Assembly: GCF_022810305.1 (NCBI RefSeq)
Contig: NZ_JALGQH010000004.1
Span: 124,001 to 188,000, forward strand
Reading direction: 5' to 3'
Source: Rhodococcus sp. ARC_M6
Lineage (GTDB): Bacteria; Actinomycetota; Actinomycetes; Mycobacteriales; Mycobacteriaceae
DNA: 64,000 bases
Part shown: one piece after another, positions 46,899-55,845 of the stretch
Layout: each line of letters starts with the position of its first letter
How positions within the stretch are numbered: the stretch's first letter is position 1
Notes under the pieces: generated by a model
What the model saw: only the letters and a program-made list of their open reading frames with translations
Database searches by the model: none
What the model was told of the DNA's origin: nothing
Program-made: the position numbers and the translations under genes

Positions 46899-46988
46899 GT
46901 GTCCGAAGCAGCAGCACCTCAGATCCGCCATGAGTTGGCGTTGATCGCTGTCGGCATGCTCGACGTCGCTGACGTCGCCTGTTGTTGA
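46899..46988 (+). CDS. Cysteine leader peptide upstream of the sulfate importer operon
   Basis: GTG 46899 opens a 29-codon frame, VSEAAAPQIRHELAL..., ending DVADVACC with TGT TGT directly before TGA (46986-46988). It has no Shine-Dalgarno, but a -10-like hexamer lies seven bases upstream, so it is probably leaderless. The stop is 172 nt before subI, and the gap holds alternative hairpins. Cys codons directly before the stop upstream of sulfur genes are the mark of the polycysteine attenuator peptides reported in mycobacteria. The peptide probably works in cis by ribosome stalling. Confidence 0.75.
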   Translation: MSEAAAPQIRHELALIAVGMLDVADVACC

Positions 46989-47008
46989 TTTCCTCCGGTT
47001 CGACTCCG

Positions 47009-47137
47009 TCGGCGGTGCCTTGCACCCCGCTCGAACTTTTCTGCACGTAGTCGTGCACTGCCGATAAGAGTTCTCTCTGTCGGATTCTCTTTCCGTCCAC
47101 TTGGGTTCGATCCCGTGGACGTTTATCGCTGCGATAA
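47009..47137 (+). promoter_or_regulatory. Structured leader with alternative hairpins upstream of subI
   Basis: Option A: TCGGCGGTGC (47009-47018) pairs with GCACTGCCGA (47055-47064, one G-T). Option B, exclusive with A: GGTGC/GCACC (47014-47026) and TGCACG/CGTGCA (47042-47057). Downstream, CGTCCAC..GGG pairs with CCC.GTGGACG (47094-47121) and TTATCG pairs with CGATAA (47123-47137), just before the AGGAAGG ribosome-binding site. CGATAA at 47062-47067 could compete for TTATCG. This is consistent with leader-controlled expression. Confidence 0.5.
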
Positions 47138-47160
47138 TCCCTTTCAGGAAGGTTTTTGCA

Positions 47161-48192
47161 ATGAAACGCCGTTCCCGCATCCTTGCCACAGCTATCGCGA
47201 CCCTGGGGGCCGTGGTACTCACAGCGTGCAGTGGTGGCTCGAGTGACGTCGTTGGCGGTGACAGCGCTGCCGGTGACGGTAGCGGCGGCACCATCAACCT
47301 GTTTGCCTACGCAGTCCCGAAGCCCGGATTCGACAAGCTCACCGAAGCCTTCAAGCAGACGGAGGAGGGTAAGAACGTCAATTTCAACCCCTCGTACGGA
47401 GCTTCGGGCGACCAGTCGCGCAAGGTCAAAGACGGCGCCGAAGCAGACTTCGTCAACTTCTCCGTCGAACCTGACATCACCCGCCTCGTCGATGCCGGCT
47501 TGGTGGACAAGAACTGGAATCAGGACGCCTACAACGGAATTCCGTTCGGATCGGTCGTGACCATCGTGACGCGTCCCGGAAATCCGAAGGGCATCAAGGA
47601 CTGGGACGACCTCCTGCAACCGGGGCTCGAAGTTGTTACGCCGAATCCGTTCAGTTCTGGCTCGGCCAAGTGGAACCTGTTGGCGCCCTACGCCGCAAAG
47701 AGTGACGGTGGAAAGAATGCGCAAGCCGGACTCGACTACGTCACCGCGCTTGTCAACGACCACATCAAGATTCAGCCGAAGTCCGGACGGGAAGCATCGG
47801 AGGCTTTCCTTCAAGGCAGCGGCGACGTCCTGCTCAGCTATGAGAACGAGGCACTCTTCCTCGAAGGAAACGGTGACCCCGTCGAGCATGTCACGCCACC
47901 GACCACGTTCAAGATCGAGAATCCGGTTGCCGTGATCTCGAACAGCAAGGTTCTGGACAAGGCAACCGCCTTCAAGGACTACCTGTACACCACTGAAGGT
48001 CAAAAGCTTTGGGCCGAAGCAGGTTTCCGTCCCGTCGATCCCGGAGTGGCCGCAGAATTCGCCGACAAGTTCCCGCAGCCCGCGAAGCTGTGGACGATCG
48101 CAGACCTCGGTGGATGGAAAGCCGTCGATAGTTCCTTGTTCACCAAGGACACCGGTTCCATCGCCGTGATCTACGACAACGCAACCAAGTAA
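47161..48192 (+). CDS. subI: Sulfate/thiosulfate-binding lipoprotein
   Basis: Extracytoplasmic solute-binding protein of the sulfate ABC importer. From ATG 47161 (behind AGGAAGG) it has 343 residues. The lipobox LTAC places the lipidated Cys at residue 23. INLFAYAVPKPGFDKLTEAF, SYGASGDQSRKV and FLQGSGDVLLSYENEA are typical of the sulfate-binding (Sbp/CysP) family. First gene of subI-cysT-cysW-cysA, eight bases before cysT. Expression is probably set by the cysteine leader. Confidence 0.95.
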   Translation: MKRRSRILATAIATLGAVVLTACSGGSSDVVGGDSAAGDGSGGTINLFAYAVPKPGFDKLTEAFKQTEEGKNVNFNPSYGASGDQSRKVKDGAEADFVNFSVEPDITRLVDAGLVDKNWNQDAYNGIPFGSVVTIVTRPGNPKGIKDWDDLLQPGLEVVTPNPFSSGSAKWNLLAPYAAKSDGGKNAQAGLDYVTALVNDHIKIQPKSGREASEAFLQGSGDVLLSYENEALFLEGNGDPVEHVTPPTTFKIENPVAVISNSKVLDKATAFKDYLYTTEGQKLWAEAGFRPVDPGVAAEFADKFPQPAKLWTIADLGGWKAVDSSLFTKDTGSIAVIYDNATK

Positions 48193-48199
48193 GGCTGCT

Positions 48200-49045
48200 G
48201 TGACTGACACTATCGAACACGCCCCCGTGATTAGCCGACGCAAACTCGCGCGGGTCACGGGGAGTGTGGGACCCCTCGGAATCGGTGTGGCCACGCTGTG
48301 GCTTTCCGTGATCGTTCTACTTCCGTTGGCTGCGTTGACAGCCACCGCTTTCGACGACGGTATCGCCGGATTCTGGAACGCCGTCACCGCGCCTGTCGCG
48401 CTGGCGTCGTTGCGCGTGACGCTGTTCGTCTCGATCATCGTGGCGTTGATCAACGTCGTGATGGGAACGATCATCGCGTGGGTTCTGGTGCGAGACGAGT
48501 TTCCGGGCAAGCGAATCGTGAACGCGCTGATCGACTTGCCGTTTGCGTTGCCGACCATCGTCGCGTCGATCGTGTTGCTGTCCCTGTACGGACCGCAGTC
48601 ACCGATCGACGTCCATCTCAACGCGACCCAGCCCGGACTGGTCGTCGCGCTCGCCTTCGTGACTTTGCCTTTTGTCGTGAGGTCGGTACAGCCGGTGCTG
48701 ATCGAAGTCGACCGTGAAGTCGAAGAGGCAGCAGCTTCTCTGGGCGCGTCCAATTGGACGATCTTCCGTTCAGTAGTCCTGCCGACTCTGGCTCCCGCGG
48801 TCATCGGCGGAGCCGGTCTCGCATTTGCCCGTGCCATTGGTGAATACGGTTCGGTTGTGCTGATCGGCGGTAACATCCCGCGCGTCACGCAGATGGCGTC
48901 GCAGCTCATCCAGCAGGACATCGAAATCGACCGGCCCACCGACGCCGCAGCGGTGTCGGTGGCGCTGCTCGCGATCGCGTTCTTTGTTCTGTTCGTCCTA
49001 CGGATCTATGCCAGCCGGGGCCAGCGCCGGGAGGAGAAGTCCTGA
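48200..49045 (+). CDS. cysT: Sulfate ABC transporter permease CysT
   Basis: Inner-membrane subunit, 281 residues and about six helices, first helix IGVATLWLSVIVLLPLAAL. The ABC-coupling EAA loop is EEAAASLGASNWTIFRSVVLP, and GEYGSVVLIGGNIP is typical of CysT/CysU. GTG 48200. Its stop overlaps the cysW ATG (TGATG). Confidence 0.95.
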   Translation: MTDTIEHAPVISRRKLARVTGSVGPLGIGVATLWLSVIVLLPLAALTATAFDDGIAGFWNAVTAPVALASLRVTLFVSIIVALINVVMGTIIAWVLVRDEFPGKRIVNALIDLPFALPTIVASIVLLSLYGPQSPIDVHLNATQPGLVVALAFVTLPFVVRSVQPVLIEVDREVEEAAASLGASNWTIFRSVVLPTLAPAVIGGAGLAFARAIGEYGSVVLIGGNIPRVTQMASQLIQQDIEIDRPTDAAAVSVALLAIAFFVLFVLRIYASRGQRREEKS

Positions 49046-49851
49046 TGAATATTTCCCGGAGTTCCAAACTCGGTCTGCGTACCGTCGCTCTCGTCTATCT
49101 CTTTGTGCTGGTGGTCGTTCCGATCGGCGTGATCTTGACGCGCACATTCGAGCATGGGATCGGTGCATTCATCGATTCGATCACGACGCCGGCGGCCATT
49201 TCGGCTCTGAACTTGTCGCTGATCATCGTCGCGATCGTCGTACCGATCAACGTCGTATTCGGCATCGTCACCGCACTTGCCTTGGTGCGTGGGCGTTTTC
49301 CCGGGCGCGGTGTGTTGCAGTCGGTAGTGGACCTGCCGTTCGCAGTATCCCCAGTGGTGGTTGGTGTTTCGCTGATCCTGCTGTGGGGCGCCAACGGCTG
49401 GTTCGGAGGTATCGAATCGCTGGGCTTCAAGATCATTTTCGGGTTACCAGGCATGGTGATCGCCACGATCTTCGTGACGCTGCCGTTCGTGGTTCGTGAG
49501 GTCGAACCCGTCCTTCACGAGATCGGCGACGAACAGGAACAAGCTGCCGCGACGCTCGGTGCGTCGGGCTGGCAGACCTTCTGGCGAATCACGTTGCCCG
49601 CCATCCGTTGGGGCTTGACCTACGGAATCGTGCTGACAGTCGCACGTTCCCTCGGCGAATTCGGTGCCGTCATCATGGTGTCCTCAGGTTTCCCCGGGGT
49701 ATCCCAGACATTGACGTTGCTCGTGCATTCACGATACATCGACGACCACAACACCTTTGGTGCGTACTCGGCAGCCACATTGCTGATGGGCATCGCCATC
49801 ATCGTCCTTTTGCTGATGACGCTTCTGGACCGCAAGAGGAGCACCACATGA
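49045..49851 (+). CDS. cysW: Sulfate ABC transporter permease CysW
   Basis: Second permease, 268 residues. Helices include [19 protein letters not shown]; the EAA loop is [23 protein letters not shown], and [24 protein letters not shown] is characteristic. Its ATG overlaps the cysT stop and its stop overlaps the cysA start by four bases. Confidence 0.95.
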   Translation: MNISRSSKLGLRTVALVYLFVLVVVPIGVILTRTFEHGIGAFIDSITTPAAISALNLSLIIVAIVVPINVVFGIVTALALVRGRFPGRGVLQSVVDLPFAVSPVVVGVSLILLWGANGWFGGIESLGFKIIFGLPGMVIATIFVTLPFVVREVEPVLHEIGDEQEQAAATLGASGWQTFWRITLPAIRWGLTYGIVLTVARSLGEFGAVIMVSSGFPGVSQTLTLLVHSRYIDDHNTFGAYSAATLLMGIAIIVLLLMTLLDRKRSTT

Positions 49852-50885
49852 TCACTGTGACCGGCGCCCGCAAGAACTACGGTGATTTTGCGGCTCTCAA
49901 CGACGTCTCCATCAACATTCCGTCAGGTTCGCTGACGGCTCTGCTCGGGCCCAGTGGCTCGGGAAAGTCGACGCTCCTGCGGTCGATCGCCGGGCTCGAA
50001 GAACTCGATTCCGGAACCATCACCATTGCCGGCAAGGACGTCACCGGCGTCTCGCCGCAGAAGCGCGACATCGGCTTCGTCTTCCAGCACTACGCAGCGT
50101 TCAAACACATGACCGTCCGCGACAACGTGGCCTTCGGTCTCAAGATCCGTAAGCGTCCCAAGCCTGAGATCGAGAAGAAGGTCAACGAACTTCTCGAGAT
50201 CGTCGGCCTCGACGGATTTCAGCATCGTTATCCCGCACAGCTTTCCGGCGGTCAGCGTCAACGCATGGCATTGGCCCGGGCATTGGCCGTCGATCCGCAG
50301 GTGCTCTTGCTGGACGAGCCCTTCGGTGCTCTCGACGCGAAAGTTCGTGCAGACCTTCGTACTTGGCTGCGTCGTTTGCACGATGAAGTGCACGTCACGA
50401 CTGTGCTGGTCACCCATGATCAGGAAGAAGCACTCGACGTCGCGGACCGCATCGCGGTACTCAACAAGGGTCGGATCGAGCAGATCGGCGAACCTGCCGA
50501 CCTCTACGACCGTCCGGCCAACGATTTCGTGATGTCATTCCTCGGATCTGTCGCGAAACTCAACGGGCAATTGGTGCGACCGCACGACATCCGTCTCGGC
50601 CGCGATCCCAGCATGGCACTGGCGCAGGAAGCGGGAACTGCCGAATCACTCGGTGTCACCCGGGCAACGGTCGAACGCGTCGTATACCTGGGCTTCGAGG
50701 TTCGCGTCGATCTGCGCAACGAGGCGACGGGGGAGTTGTTCTCAGCCCAGGTCACCCGTGGCGACAGTGCAGCCCTACATCTCGAAGCGGGGGAGACGGT
50801 CTACGCCCGCGCGACGAGGGTGCCGAATCTGCCCGAAGCGCCGCTGGAAGCTCCACTGACAGTCAGCATCGTCGGGGCGGTTTGA
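49848..50885 (+). CDS. cysA: Sulfate ABC transporter ATP-binding protein CysA
   Basis: 345 residues. Walker [10 protein letters not shown] near residues 34-42, Q-loop FQHYAAF, signature LSGGQRQRM, Walker [13 protein letters not shown] and His switch [10 protein letters not shown]-terminal TOBE-like regulatory domain follows from about residue 240. ATG 49848 gives the standard N-terminus [14 protein letters not shown]; longer versions are shadows of cysW. A 22-bp perfect hairpin closes the operon. Confidence 0.96.
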   Translation: MITVTGARKNYGDFAALNDVSINIPSGSLTALLGPSGSGKSTLLRSIAGLEELDSGTITIAGKDVTGVSPQKRDIGFVFQHYAAFKHMTVRDNVAFGLKIRKRPKPEIEKKVNELLEIVGLDGFQHRYPAQLSGGQRQRMALARALAVDPQVLLLDEPFGALDAKVRADLRTWLRRLHDEVHVTTVLVTHDQEEALDVADRIAVLNKGRIEQIGEPADLYDRPANDFVMSFLGSVAKLNGQLVRPHDIRLGRDPSMALAQEAGTAESLGVTRATVERVVYLGFEVRVDLRNEATGELFSAQVTRGDSAALHLEAGETVYARATRVPNLPEAPLEAPLTVSIVGAV

Positions 50886-50910
50886 CGGCTTTGCGCACCT
50901 TCGCTTTCGA

Positions 50911-50957
50911 GTGAACGTATCGCTCCCCTTGTCTGACAAGGGGAGCGATACGTTCAC
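50911..50957. terminator. Bidirectional terminator with 22-bp perfect stem
   Basis: Positions 50911-50932 and 50936-50957 are perfectly complementary (22 bp; outer end GTGAACGTATC, inner end CCCCTTGT) around a three-base CTG loop. It lies 25 bp after the cysA stop and between convergent genes. No T-run on either side. Confidence 0.85.
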
Positions 50958-51023
50958 CTCAGGAGGGCGGGGCGGGGGCACGGGTGGGAAGGGGGTGGGG
51001 TGAGGTGGGAAAGGGCAGGCAGG

Positions 51024-51917
51024 TCAGCCCTCCCGGCAGACCAATACCGGGCACTGGGCGTGGTGAATCAGACTCTGGCTGGTGGAGCCCACGATCGAGG
51101 CCATGAACGGGCTGCGCCCGTGGCTGCCGACCACCACCAACTGGGCTTCGGCGGAATGCTCGAGAAGTGCCTTCATCGGACCACTTCGTTGAACGCTGCG
51201 GGTGACCTCGACCTCCGGGTACTTGTCACACATCCCCGCCAGGCTTTCGGCGAGCAGTGCGTTCTCATGCTCCTCGTACGGTCCCCAATCCGTGAAACGC
51301 CTCGCTTCCGAGTAACCGCCGAGCGAGGCACTGTCGTCCCAGGTGTGAACGGCGACGAGGGGCGCCTCGAGAAACGCGGCAAACTCGAAGGCGTGGGCGA
51401 TGGCCAATTCGCTGAGTTTGCTGCCGTCGACGCCGACGACGATGGGCCGCTTGTCGGCTACGGCGTGGTCGCTGGACCCACGGAAGACGGCTACCGGGCA
51501 GTGCGCGCGGTTCACTATTCGGATGGCGTGGGAACCCAGGAAAACTGATTGCATCTCGGTAGTAGCGGCCTGACCCAGCGCGAGGATGCGGGCAGATTTC
51601 GAGAGTTCGACGAGGCTGGTTGCCGGTGTACCGGCTACGAGGCTGCGTTCGATCGTGACATCGGTATGGTCGTCACGAATGGCGTTTTCGGCCTCGTCGA
51701 GTAGCTTGGCACCGTCTGCGCGGGTGTGATGATTGAACATCTCTTCATCGGTGACGGTTACCGACGTCGACTTCGGGCGCCCGGGCAGTATGTGGGTGAG
51801 ACGCAGCGGCTCGTCGAATTGTCGGGCCGCCGACGCAGCCCACCGTGCGGCATTCACCGCGCTGGCAGAGCCGTCGATGCCGGCCACGATTCCGTGGCGA
51901 ACAGATGCACTGGTCAT
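51024..51917 (-). CDS. Tandem-domain universal stress protein
   Basis: 297 residues with two UspA domains. Domain 1 starts IVAGIDGSASAVNAARWA and domain 2 starts IVVGVDGSKLSELAIAHA. The second has the ATP-binding GSHGRSPFMASIVGSTSQSL (G-x2-G-x9-G-S/T), while domain 1 has a divergent GSHAIRIVNRA. Tandem Usps of this type are induced in hypoxia and stasis in mycobacteria. ATG follows GAGGAGA. Confidence 0.93.
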   Translation of the reverse strand: MTSASVRHGIVAGIDGSASAVNAARWAASAARQFDEPLRLTHILPGRPKSTSVTVTDEEMFNHHTRADGAKLLDEAENAIRDDHTDVTIERSLVAGTPATSLVELSKSARILALGQAATTEMQSVFLGSHAIRIVNRAHCPVAVFRGSSDHAVADKRPIVVGVDGSKLSELAIAHAFEFAAFLEAPLVAVHTWDDSASLGGYSEARRFTDWGPYEEHENALLAESLAGMCDKYPEVEVTRSVQRSGPMKALLEHSAEAQLVVVGSHGRSPFMASIVGSTSQSLIHHAQCPVLVCREG

Positions 51918-51971
51918 GGGAGTCTCCTCACGTTGCCTCCTACCAGTGTGTCCCTGCTTACCTCAGGTTCG

Positions 51972-52793
51972 CTACACGGAAGTCTTTACTCGTGTGGCCA
52001 GAACATCGGTAGAGACCGTGGGCAGCGATCGATGTGGGAGCAATGAGCGTGCTGCAGAGATCAATTCGTTACCGGGAAGCCTGAATTCGACGTCCTTCAA
52101 GACGGTGCGACGCATCAGGGCGAGCAGTGCGGCGACGCCGGTAACTGCCATCCACATGGGCAGGGGATACAGCGTCAGGCGCTCTCCCAATCCGAAGGTG
52201 AGGGTTCGGGCGAGTAGAAGTACGGCGCCGACGATTCCGGTGGCTGCGCACAGTCCGGACCACACTGCGATCCATCGCTTGTGATTCCAGAACGAAACAG
52301 CCAGGAGGACTAGAACGGCGTGACGGGCGACGAAGCCGGGAAGTACTGCTGTCCAGTGGACAAAGGTTCCGTCGTTCGCGGGGAAAAGACCGGTTGCCGC
52401 GGTACTCAGGGCAACAACAACGGCGAGTCCCATGATCCATTTTTTGGCGCGACCGTCCGGAATGTACTTGTGCAGCAACGCTGCTCCGAGGATGGTGAGT
52501 GCGCCCAGGATCATGAACGCAGCGTTCATCACGTCGTGGAGTGGTGAACAGGAATCTGCACTACAGGTTGTGACGCCGAGCGAACTGATGGAGTCGCGAG
52601 CGAAGCTGTACGGGGTTTTCCAAGCACCAGCGGTGAAGATCTCGACCAGTAGGTAGAGAATGGAGAGGACCCAGGCGATGCCCGCTGCGCCGAGGCGAAA
52701 ATTGTGAGTGATCGTGAGGCTCCCTGTCGCGATACTGTCGCAGGCGACGCACGAGCTCTCGTCTGCTGGACATATCCAACAGTACGGTAACAA
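51972..52793 (-). CDS. DUF998 membrane protein
   Basis: Up to 273 residues with about six membrane helices (GIAWVLSILYLLVEIFTAG; AAFMILGALTILGAALL; IMGLAVVVALSTAATGLF and others). SFARDSISSLGVTTC and SPLHDVMNAAFM fit the DUF998 family. No ATG or GTG start precedes the conserved part, so TTG 52793 is the likely start, giving a cysteine-rich N-terminus CWICPADESSCVAC; the true start is uncertain. Function unknown. Confidence 0.75.
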   Translation of the reverse strand: MLPYCWICPADESSCVACDSIATGSLTITHNFRLGAAGIAWVLSILYLLVEIFTAGAWKTPYSFARDSISSLGVTTCSADSCSPLHDVMNAAFMILGALTILGAALLHKYIPDGRAKKWIMGLAVVVALSTAATGLFPANDGTFVHWTAVLPGFVARHAVLVLLAVSFWNHKRWIAVWSGLCAATGIVGAVLLLARTLTFGLGERLTLYPLPMWMAVTGVAALLALMRRTVLKDVEFRLPGNELISAARSLLPHRSLPTVSTDVLATRVKTSV

Positions 52794-52818
52794 TCTGATA
52801 ACGGCCTGTGGAAAGTGC

Positions 52819-53574
52819 TCAGGCGGAGCGAACCAGGCGATCGGTCAGGCGTTCTACAGCCTGCTGGTACCGGTCGATCATCGTCTCGATCAAGAGTGGA
52901 TGCGCACCGATGGTGTCAGCGAACACGGCTCGATCGTCGGCCGCTGTGGCGGCCGCGCCGAGTCGATCGGTCAAAAGACCGGGCGCGAGGAACCAGGGGG
53001 CGACGACGATGCGGTGGGCACCACTCTCTCGCAGCGCGGACATTGCCTGCGCAACGGTGGGTTGGGTGGACGTCGCAAAACAGATCTGAACGCCGGACCA
53101 TGTGGTTCCCGACGCCAGAAGATCGGCAAGTTTTGTGGTGGCTGCGTTGGCGAGTGCTCCGGATGAACCGACGGCAGCGAGGGCAACCCCGACGGACGGA
53201 TCGTCGGGGTGTGCGCCGGCATCGAGGATGCGATGACGCACCGCAGATACGAGGCGTTTGTCACGGCCGAGAACATCGGCCTGGAATACGGCCAACTGCG
53301 GGTGACGCTGCCGAGCGGCGGCGAGGAGGCCGGGTAGATCGACTCGCGCATGGAAAGCGTTGCCCAGCAACATCGGAACTACGACGGCCTGGGTGTACCC
53401 GTCGGAAGCAACCCCGTCCAGCACCTGGTCGAGTGACGGAGCATTGAGGTCGAGAAACGCCAGCCTGATATCGAGATCGGGTCGGCGCTCGCGAAGCGCC
53501 GCGACGGCAGCCGCGATCACCCGAGCGGATCGGGGATCACGGCTGCCGTGTGCGACAGCGATCAACGGCATCAT
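52819..53574 (-). CDS. Sirohydrochlorin ferrochelatase (CbiX-like)
   Basis: 251 residues from ATG 53574, five bases after the cysN stop. PLIAVAHGSRDPRSA holds the catalytic His, followed by VVVPMLLGNAFHARVDL, and the second half repeats the fold (HRIVVAPWFLAPG). It would insert iron into sirohydrochlorin to make the siroheme required by the sulfite reductase encoded at the head of the same operon, matching Rv2393 in position. Confidence 0.9.
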   Translation of the reverse strand: MMPLIAVAHGSRDPRSARVIAAAVAALRERRPDLDIRLAFLDLNAPSLDQVLDGVASDGYTQAVVVPMLLGNAFHARVDLPGLLAAARQRHPQLAVFQADVLGRDKRLVSAVRHRILDAGAHPDDPSVGVALAAVGSSGALANAATTKLADLLASGTTWSGVQICFATSTQPTVAQAMSALRESGAHRIVVAPWFLAPGLLTDRLGAAATAADDRAVFADTIGAHPLLIETMIDRYQQAVERLTDRLVRSA

Positions 53575-53578
53575 CGAG

Positions 53579-54895
53579 TTAGACGCGCTCGCCCAGTTCG
53601 ACTGCAGCGATGACATCGCCCACGAGTCCGGCGGCGAGCGTATTTCCGCCGGCCGGATCGATGAGCAGAAAGCTGCCGGTGTGGCGGTTCACGGTGTAAT
53701 CGTCGGCCACGATCGGCTCGGCGACGCGCACCGAGATCTTGCCGATCTCGTTGAGCTCGAGGGTTTCCGGGCTGGGATCGGTGGTGAGATCCTGCTCGTT
53801 GAAACGCTCCACCAAGCTACCCACGATTGCCTGCGTCGTACGCGTGCCGTGCTTGAGCAGCAAGCGTGCGCCGGGACGCAGCGGCTTCTCGGCCAGCCAG
53901 CAGACGGTGGCGTCGAACTCGCCGATCGGTTCCGGTGCATCGGAGGGCGAAGCGATGGTGTCGCCGCGCGAGACGTCGACGTCGTCGGCCAGAATCAGCG
54001 TGACACTGCGTCCGGCGTGAGCGATATCCAGTTCACCGTCGGCGGTGTCGATCCGGACAACTGTGGTGCGGGTGCCTGAGGGCAGGATCACCACTTCGTC
54101 GCCGGGTACGACGCTGCCGGCAGCAATCTGACCGGCATAGCCGCGGTAGTCCAAGAACTCTGCGGTTCGGGGGCGGATCACGTACTGCACCGGGAAACGC
54201 AGGCCGACGCGATGCGGCTCGGCGTCGACAGGAATCGACTCGAGGTGCTCGATCAGCGTGGGACCGGTGTAGTACGGGGTCTTGTCCGAGCGGATGGCAA
54301 CGTTGTCGCCGTGCAGAGCCGACACCGGGATCTCGACGACGTCTTCGCTCGCCCAGCCCAAGGAGCTGGTGAGCTCGTTGAACTCGGCGGAGATCGACGT
54401 GAAGACCTCTTCCGGGTTCTCGACGAGGTCGATCTTGTTGACGGCGAGAACCAGCTTCGGTACGCCGAGCAACGCGAGAACCGCTGCATGCCTGCGAGTC
54501 TGGGAGATGACACCCTTGCGGGCATCGACCAGCAGAATTACCAACTGTGCCGTGGACGCACCCGAAACGGTGTTGCGGGTGTACTGCACGTGTCCCGGTG
54601 TATCGGCCAGCACGAACGTGCGATTCGGGGTCGCGAAGTAGCGGTACGCCACGTCGATGGTGATGCCCTGCTCACGCTCGGCGCGCAGACCGTCTACCAG
54701 CAACGAGAGGTCCGGCGTGTCCAGGCCGCGGTCAACCGAGGCGCGTGTGACGGCGTCGATCTGGTCGGCGAGAACGGATTTTGTGTCGTACAACAGACGG
54801 CCCACGAGAGTGGACTTTCCGTCGTCGACGCTGCCGGCCGTGGCTAGTCGCAGAAGCTGAGCAGAATGGTTGCTCCGCGCTTGTAGGTCGCTCAT
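53579..54895 (-). CDS. cysN: Sulfate adenylyltransferase large subunit
   Basis: GTPase subunit of ATP sulfurylase, 438 residues. G1 GSVDDGKSTLVGRLLYD, G3 DTPGHVQYTRN and G4 NKIDLVE are present, followed by EF-Tu-like domains 2 and 3. Unlike CysNC fusions it has no C-terminal APS kinase, consistent with direct reduction of APS by CysH. Its ATG overlaps the cysD stop by one base. Confidence 0.96.
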   Translation of the reverse strand: MSDLQARSNHSAQLLRLATAGSVDDGKSTLVGRLLYDTKSVLADQIDAVTRASVDRGLDTPDLSLLVDGLRAEREQGITIDVAYRYFATPNRTFVLADTPGHVQYTRNTVSGASTAQLVILLVDARKGVISQTRRHAAVLALLGVPKLVLAVNKIDLVENPEEVFTSISAEFNELTSSLGWASEDVVEIPVSALHGDNVAIRSDKTPYYTGPTLIEHLESIPVDAEPHRVGLRFPVQYVIRPRTAEFLDYRGYAGQIAAGSVVPGDEVVILPSGTRTTVVRIDTADGELDIAHAGRSVTLILADDVDVSRGDTIASPSDAPEPIGEFDATVCWLAEKPLRPGARLLLKHGTRTTQAIVGSLVERFNEQDLTTDPSPETLELNEIGKISVRVAEPIVADDYTVNRHTGSFLLIDPAGGNTLAAGLVGDVIAAVELGERV

Positions 54896-55845
54896 CAGAA
54901 GTAGCCCTCTCGCTTGCGGTCTTCCATGGCCGCTTCGGAAACTCGGTCGTCGCCACGGGTCGCGCCGCGCTCGGTCAAACGTGATGCGGCAACCTCGGCG
55001 AGAATCGCCTCGTTGTCAGATGCTTCCGAAAGGACTGCACCGGTGGTCGAGCCGTCACCGACAGTGCGGTAACGCACCGAAAGGGTCTGCAGCTCTTCGC
55101 CTTCAGCTGGGCCGCCCCACACGCCGGGGGTCATCCACATGCCGTCGCGCTGGTACACCGGACGCTGGTGGGCGTAGTAGATGCTGGCCAGTTCGATGTT
55201 GTCGCGGGCAATGTAACGCCAGATGTCCAACTCGGTGAAGTTGCTGAGTGGGAACACGCGAACCTGCTCGCCGGGGGAGTGGCGACCGTTGTACAGGTTC
55301 CACAGTTCCGGGCGCTGCTTCTTCGGATCCCACTGGCCGAAGGAGTTGCGCAAGGAGAAGATCCGCTCCTTCGCGCGAGCACGCTCCTCGTCGCGCCGGG
55401 CGCCACCGAAGATCGCATCGAAGCGGTTCTCGGCGATGGAATCCAGCAACGGCACGGTCTGCAGCGGGTTGCGGATACCGTCGGGACGCTCGGTGAGACG
55501 ACCGTCCGCGAGGTACTCCTCGACGCTGGCAACCTGCAGACGCAGGTTGTACTTGGCCACGACGTGATCGCGGAAGTCGAGAACTTCCTGCAGGTTGTGG
55601 CCGGTATCGACGTGAAGCAGCGTGAACGGCACCGGTGCCGGCCAGAATGCCTTGATCGCCAGGTGCAGCAGCACCGTGGAGTCCTTGCCGCCAGAGAACA
55701 GAATGACCGGGCGTTCGAACTCGCCTGCCACCTCACGGAAGATGTGGATGGCTTCGGACTCGAGGGCGTCAAGGGTGTCGAACTGTGTCCCGTCGAGCTG
55801 AGGCCGTGAAGGTGTCAATGCAGTAGGTGTCAATTCAATGGTCAT
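54895..55845 (-). CDS. cysD: Sulfate adenylyltransferase small subunit
   Basis: Adenylates sulfate to APS together with CysN. 316 residues from ATG 55845. PP-loop motif ILFSGGKDSTVLLHLA near residue 50, HVDTGHNLQEV, FGGARRDEERARAKER and the C-terminal region EDRKREGYF are typical of CysD. ATG overlaps the cysH stop by four bases. Confidence 0.96.
   Translation of the reverse strand: MTIELTPTALTPSRPQLDGTQFDTLDALESEAIHIFREVAGEFERPVILFSGGKDSTVLLHLAIKAFWPAPVPFTLLHVDTGHNLQEVLDFRDHVVAKYNLRLQVASVEEYLADGRLTERPDGIRNPLQTVPLLDSIAENRFDAIFGGARRDEERARAKERIFSLRNSFGQWDPKKQRPELWNLYNGRHSPGEQVRVFPLSNFTELDIWRYIARDNIELASIYYAHQRPVYQRDGMWMTPGVWGGPAEGEELQTLSVRYRTVGDGSTTGAVLSEASDNEAILAEVAASRLTERGATRGDDRVSEAAMEDRKREGYF

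Noticed and set aside
46885-48939. 684-codon open frame on the reverse strand across subI and cysT
   Set aside because: It is fully antisense to two clear transporter genes, has no recognisable domain and low-complexity Thr/Ser/Arg-rich content. Long antisense frames are common in GC-rich DNA.
53579-54895. CysNC bifunctional enzyme with APS kinase
   Set aside because: The protein ends after the EF-Tu-like domains at 438 residues; no kinase P-loop domain follows.
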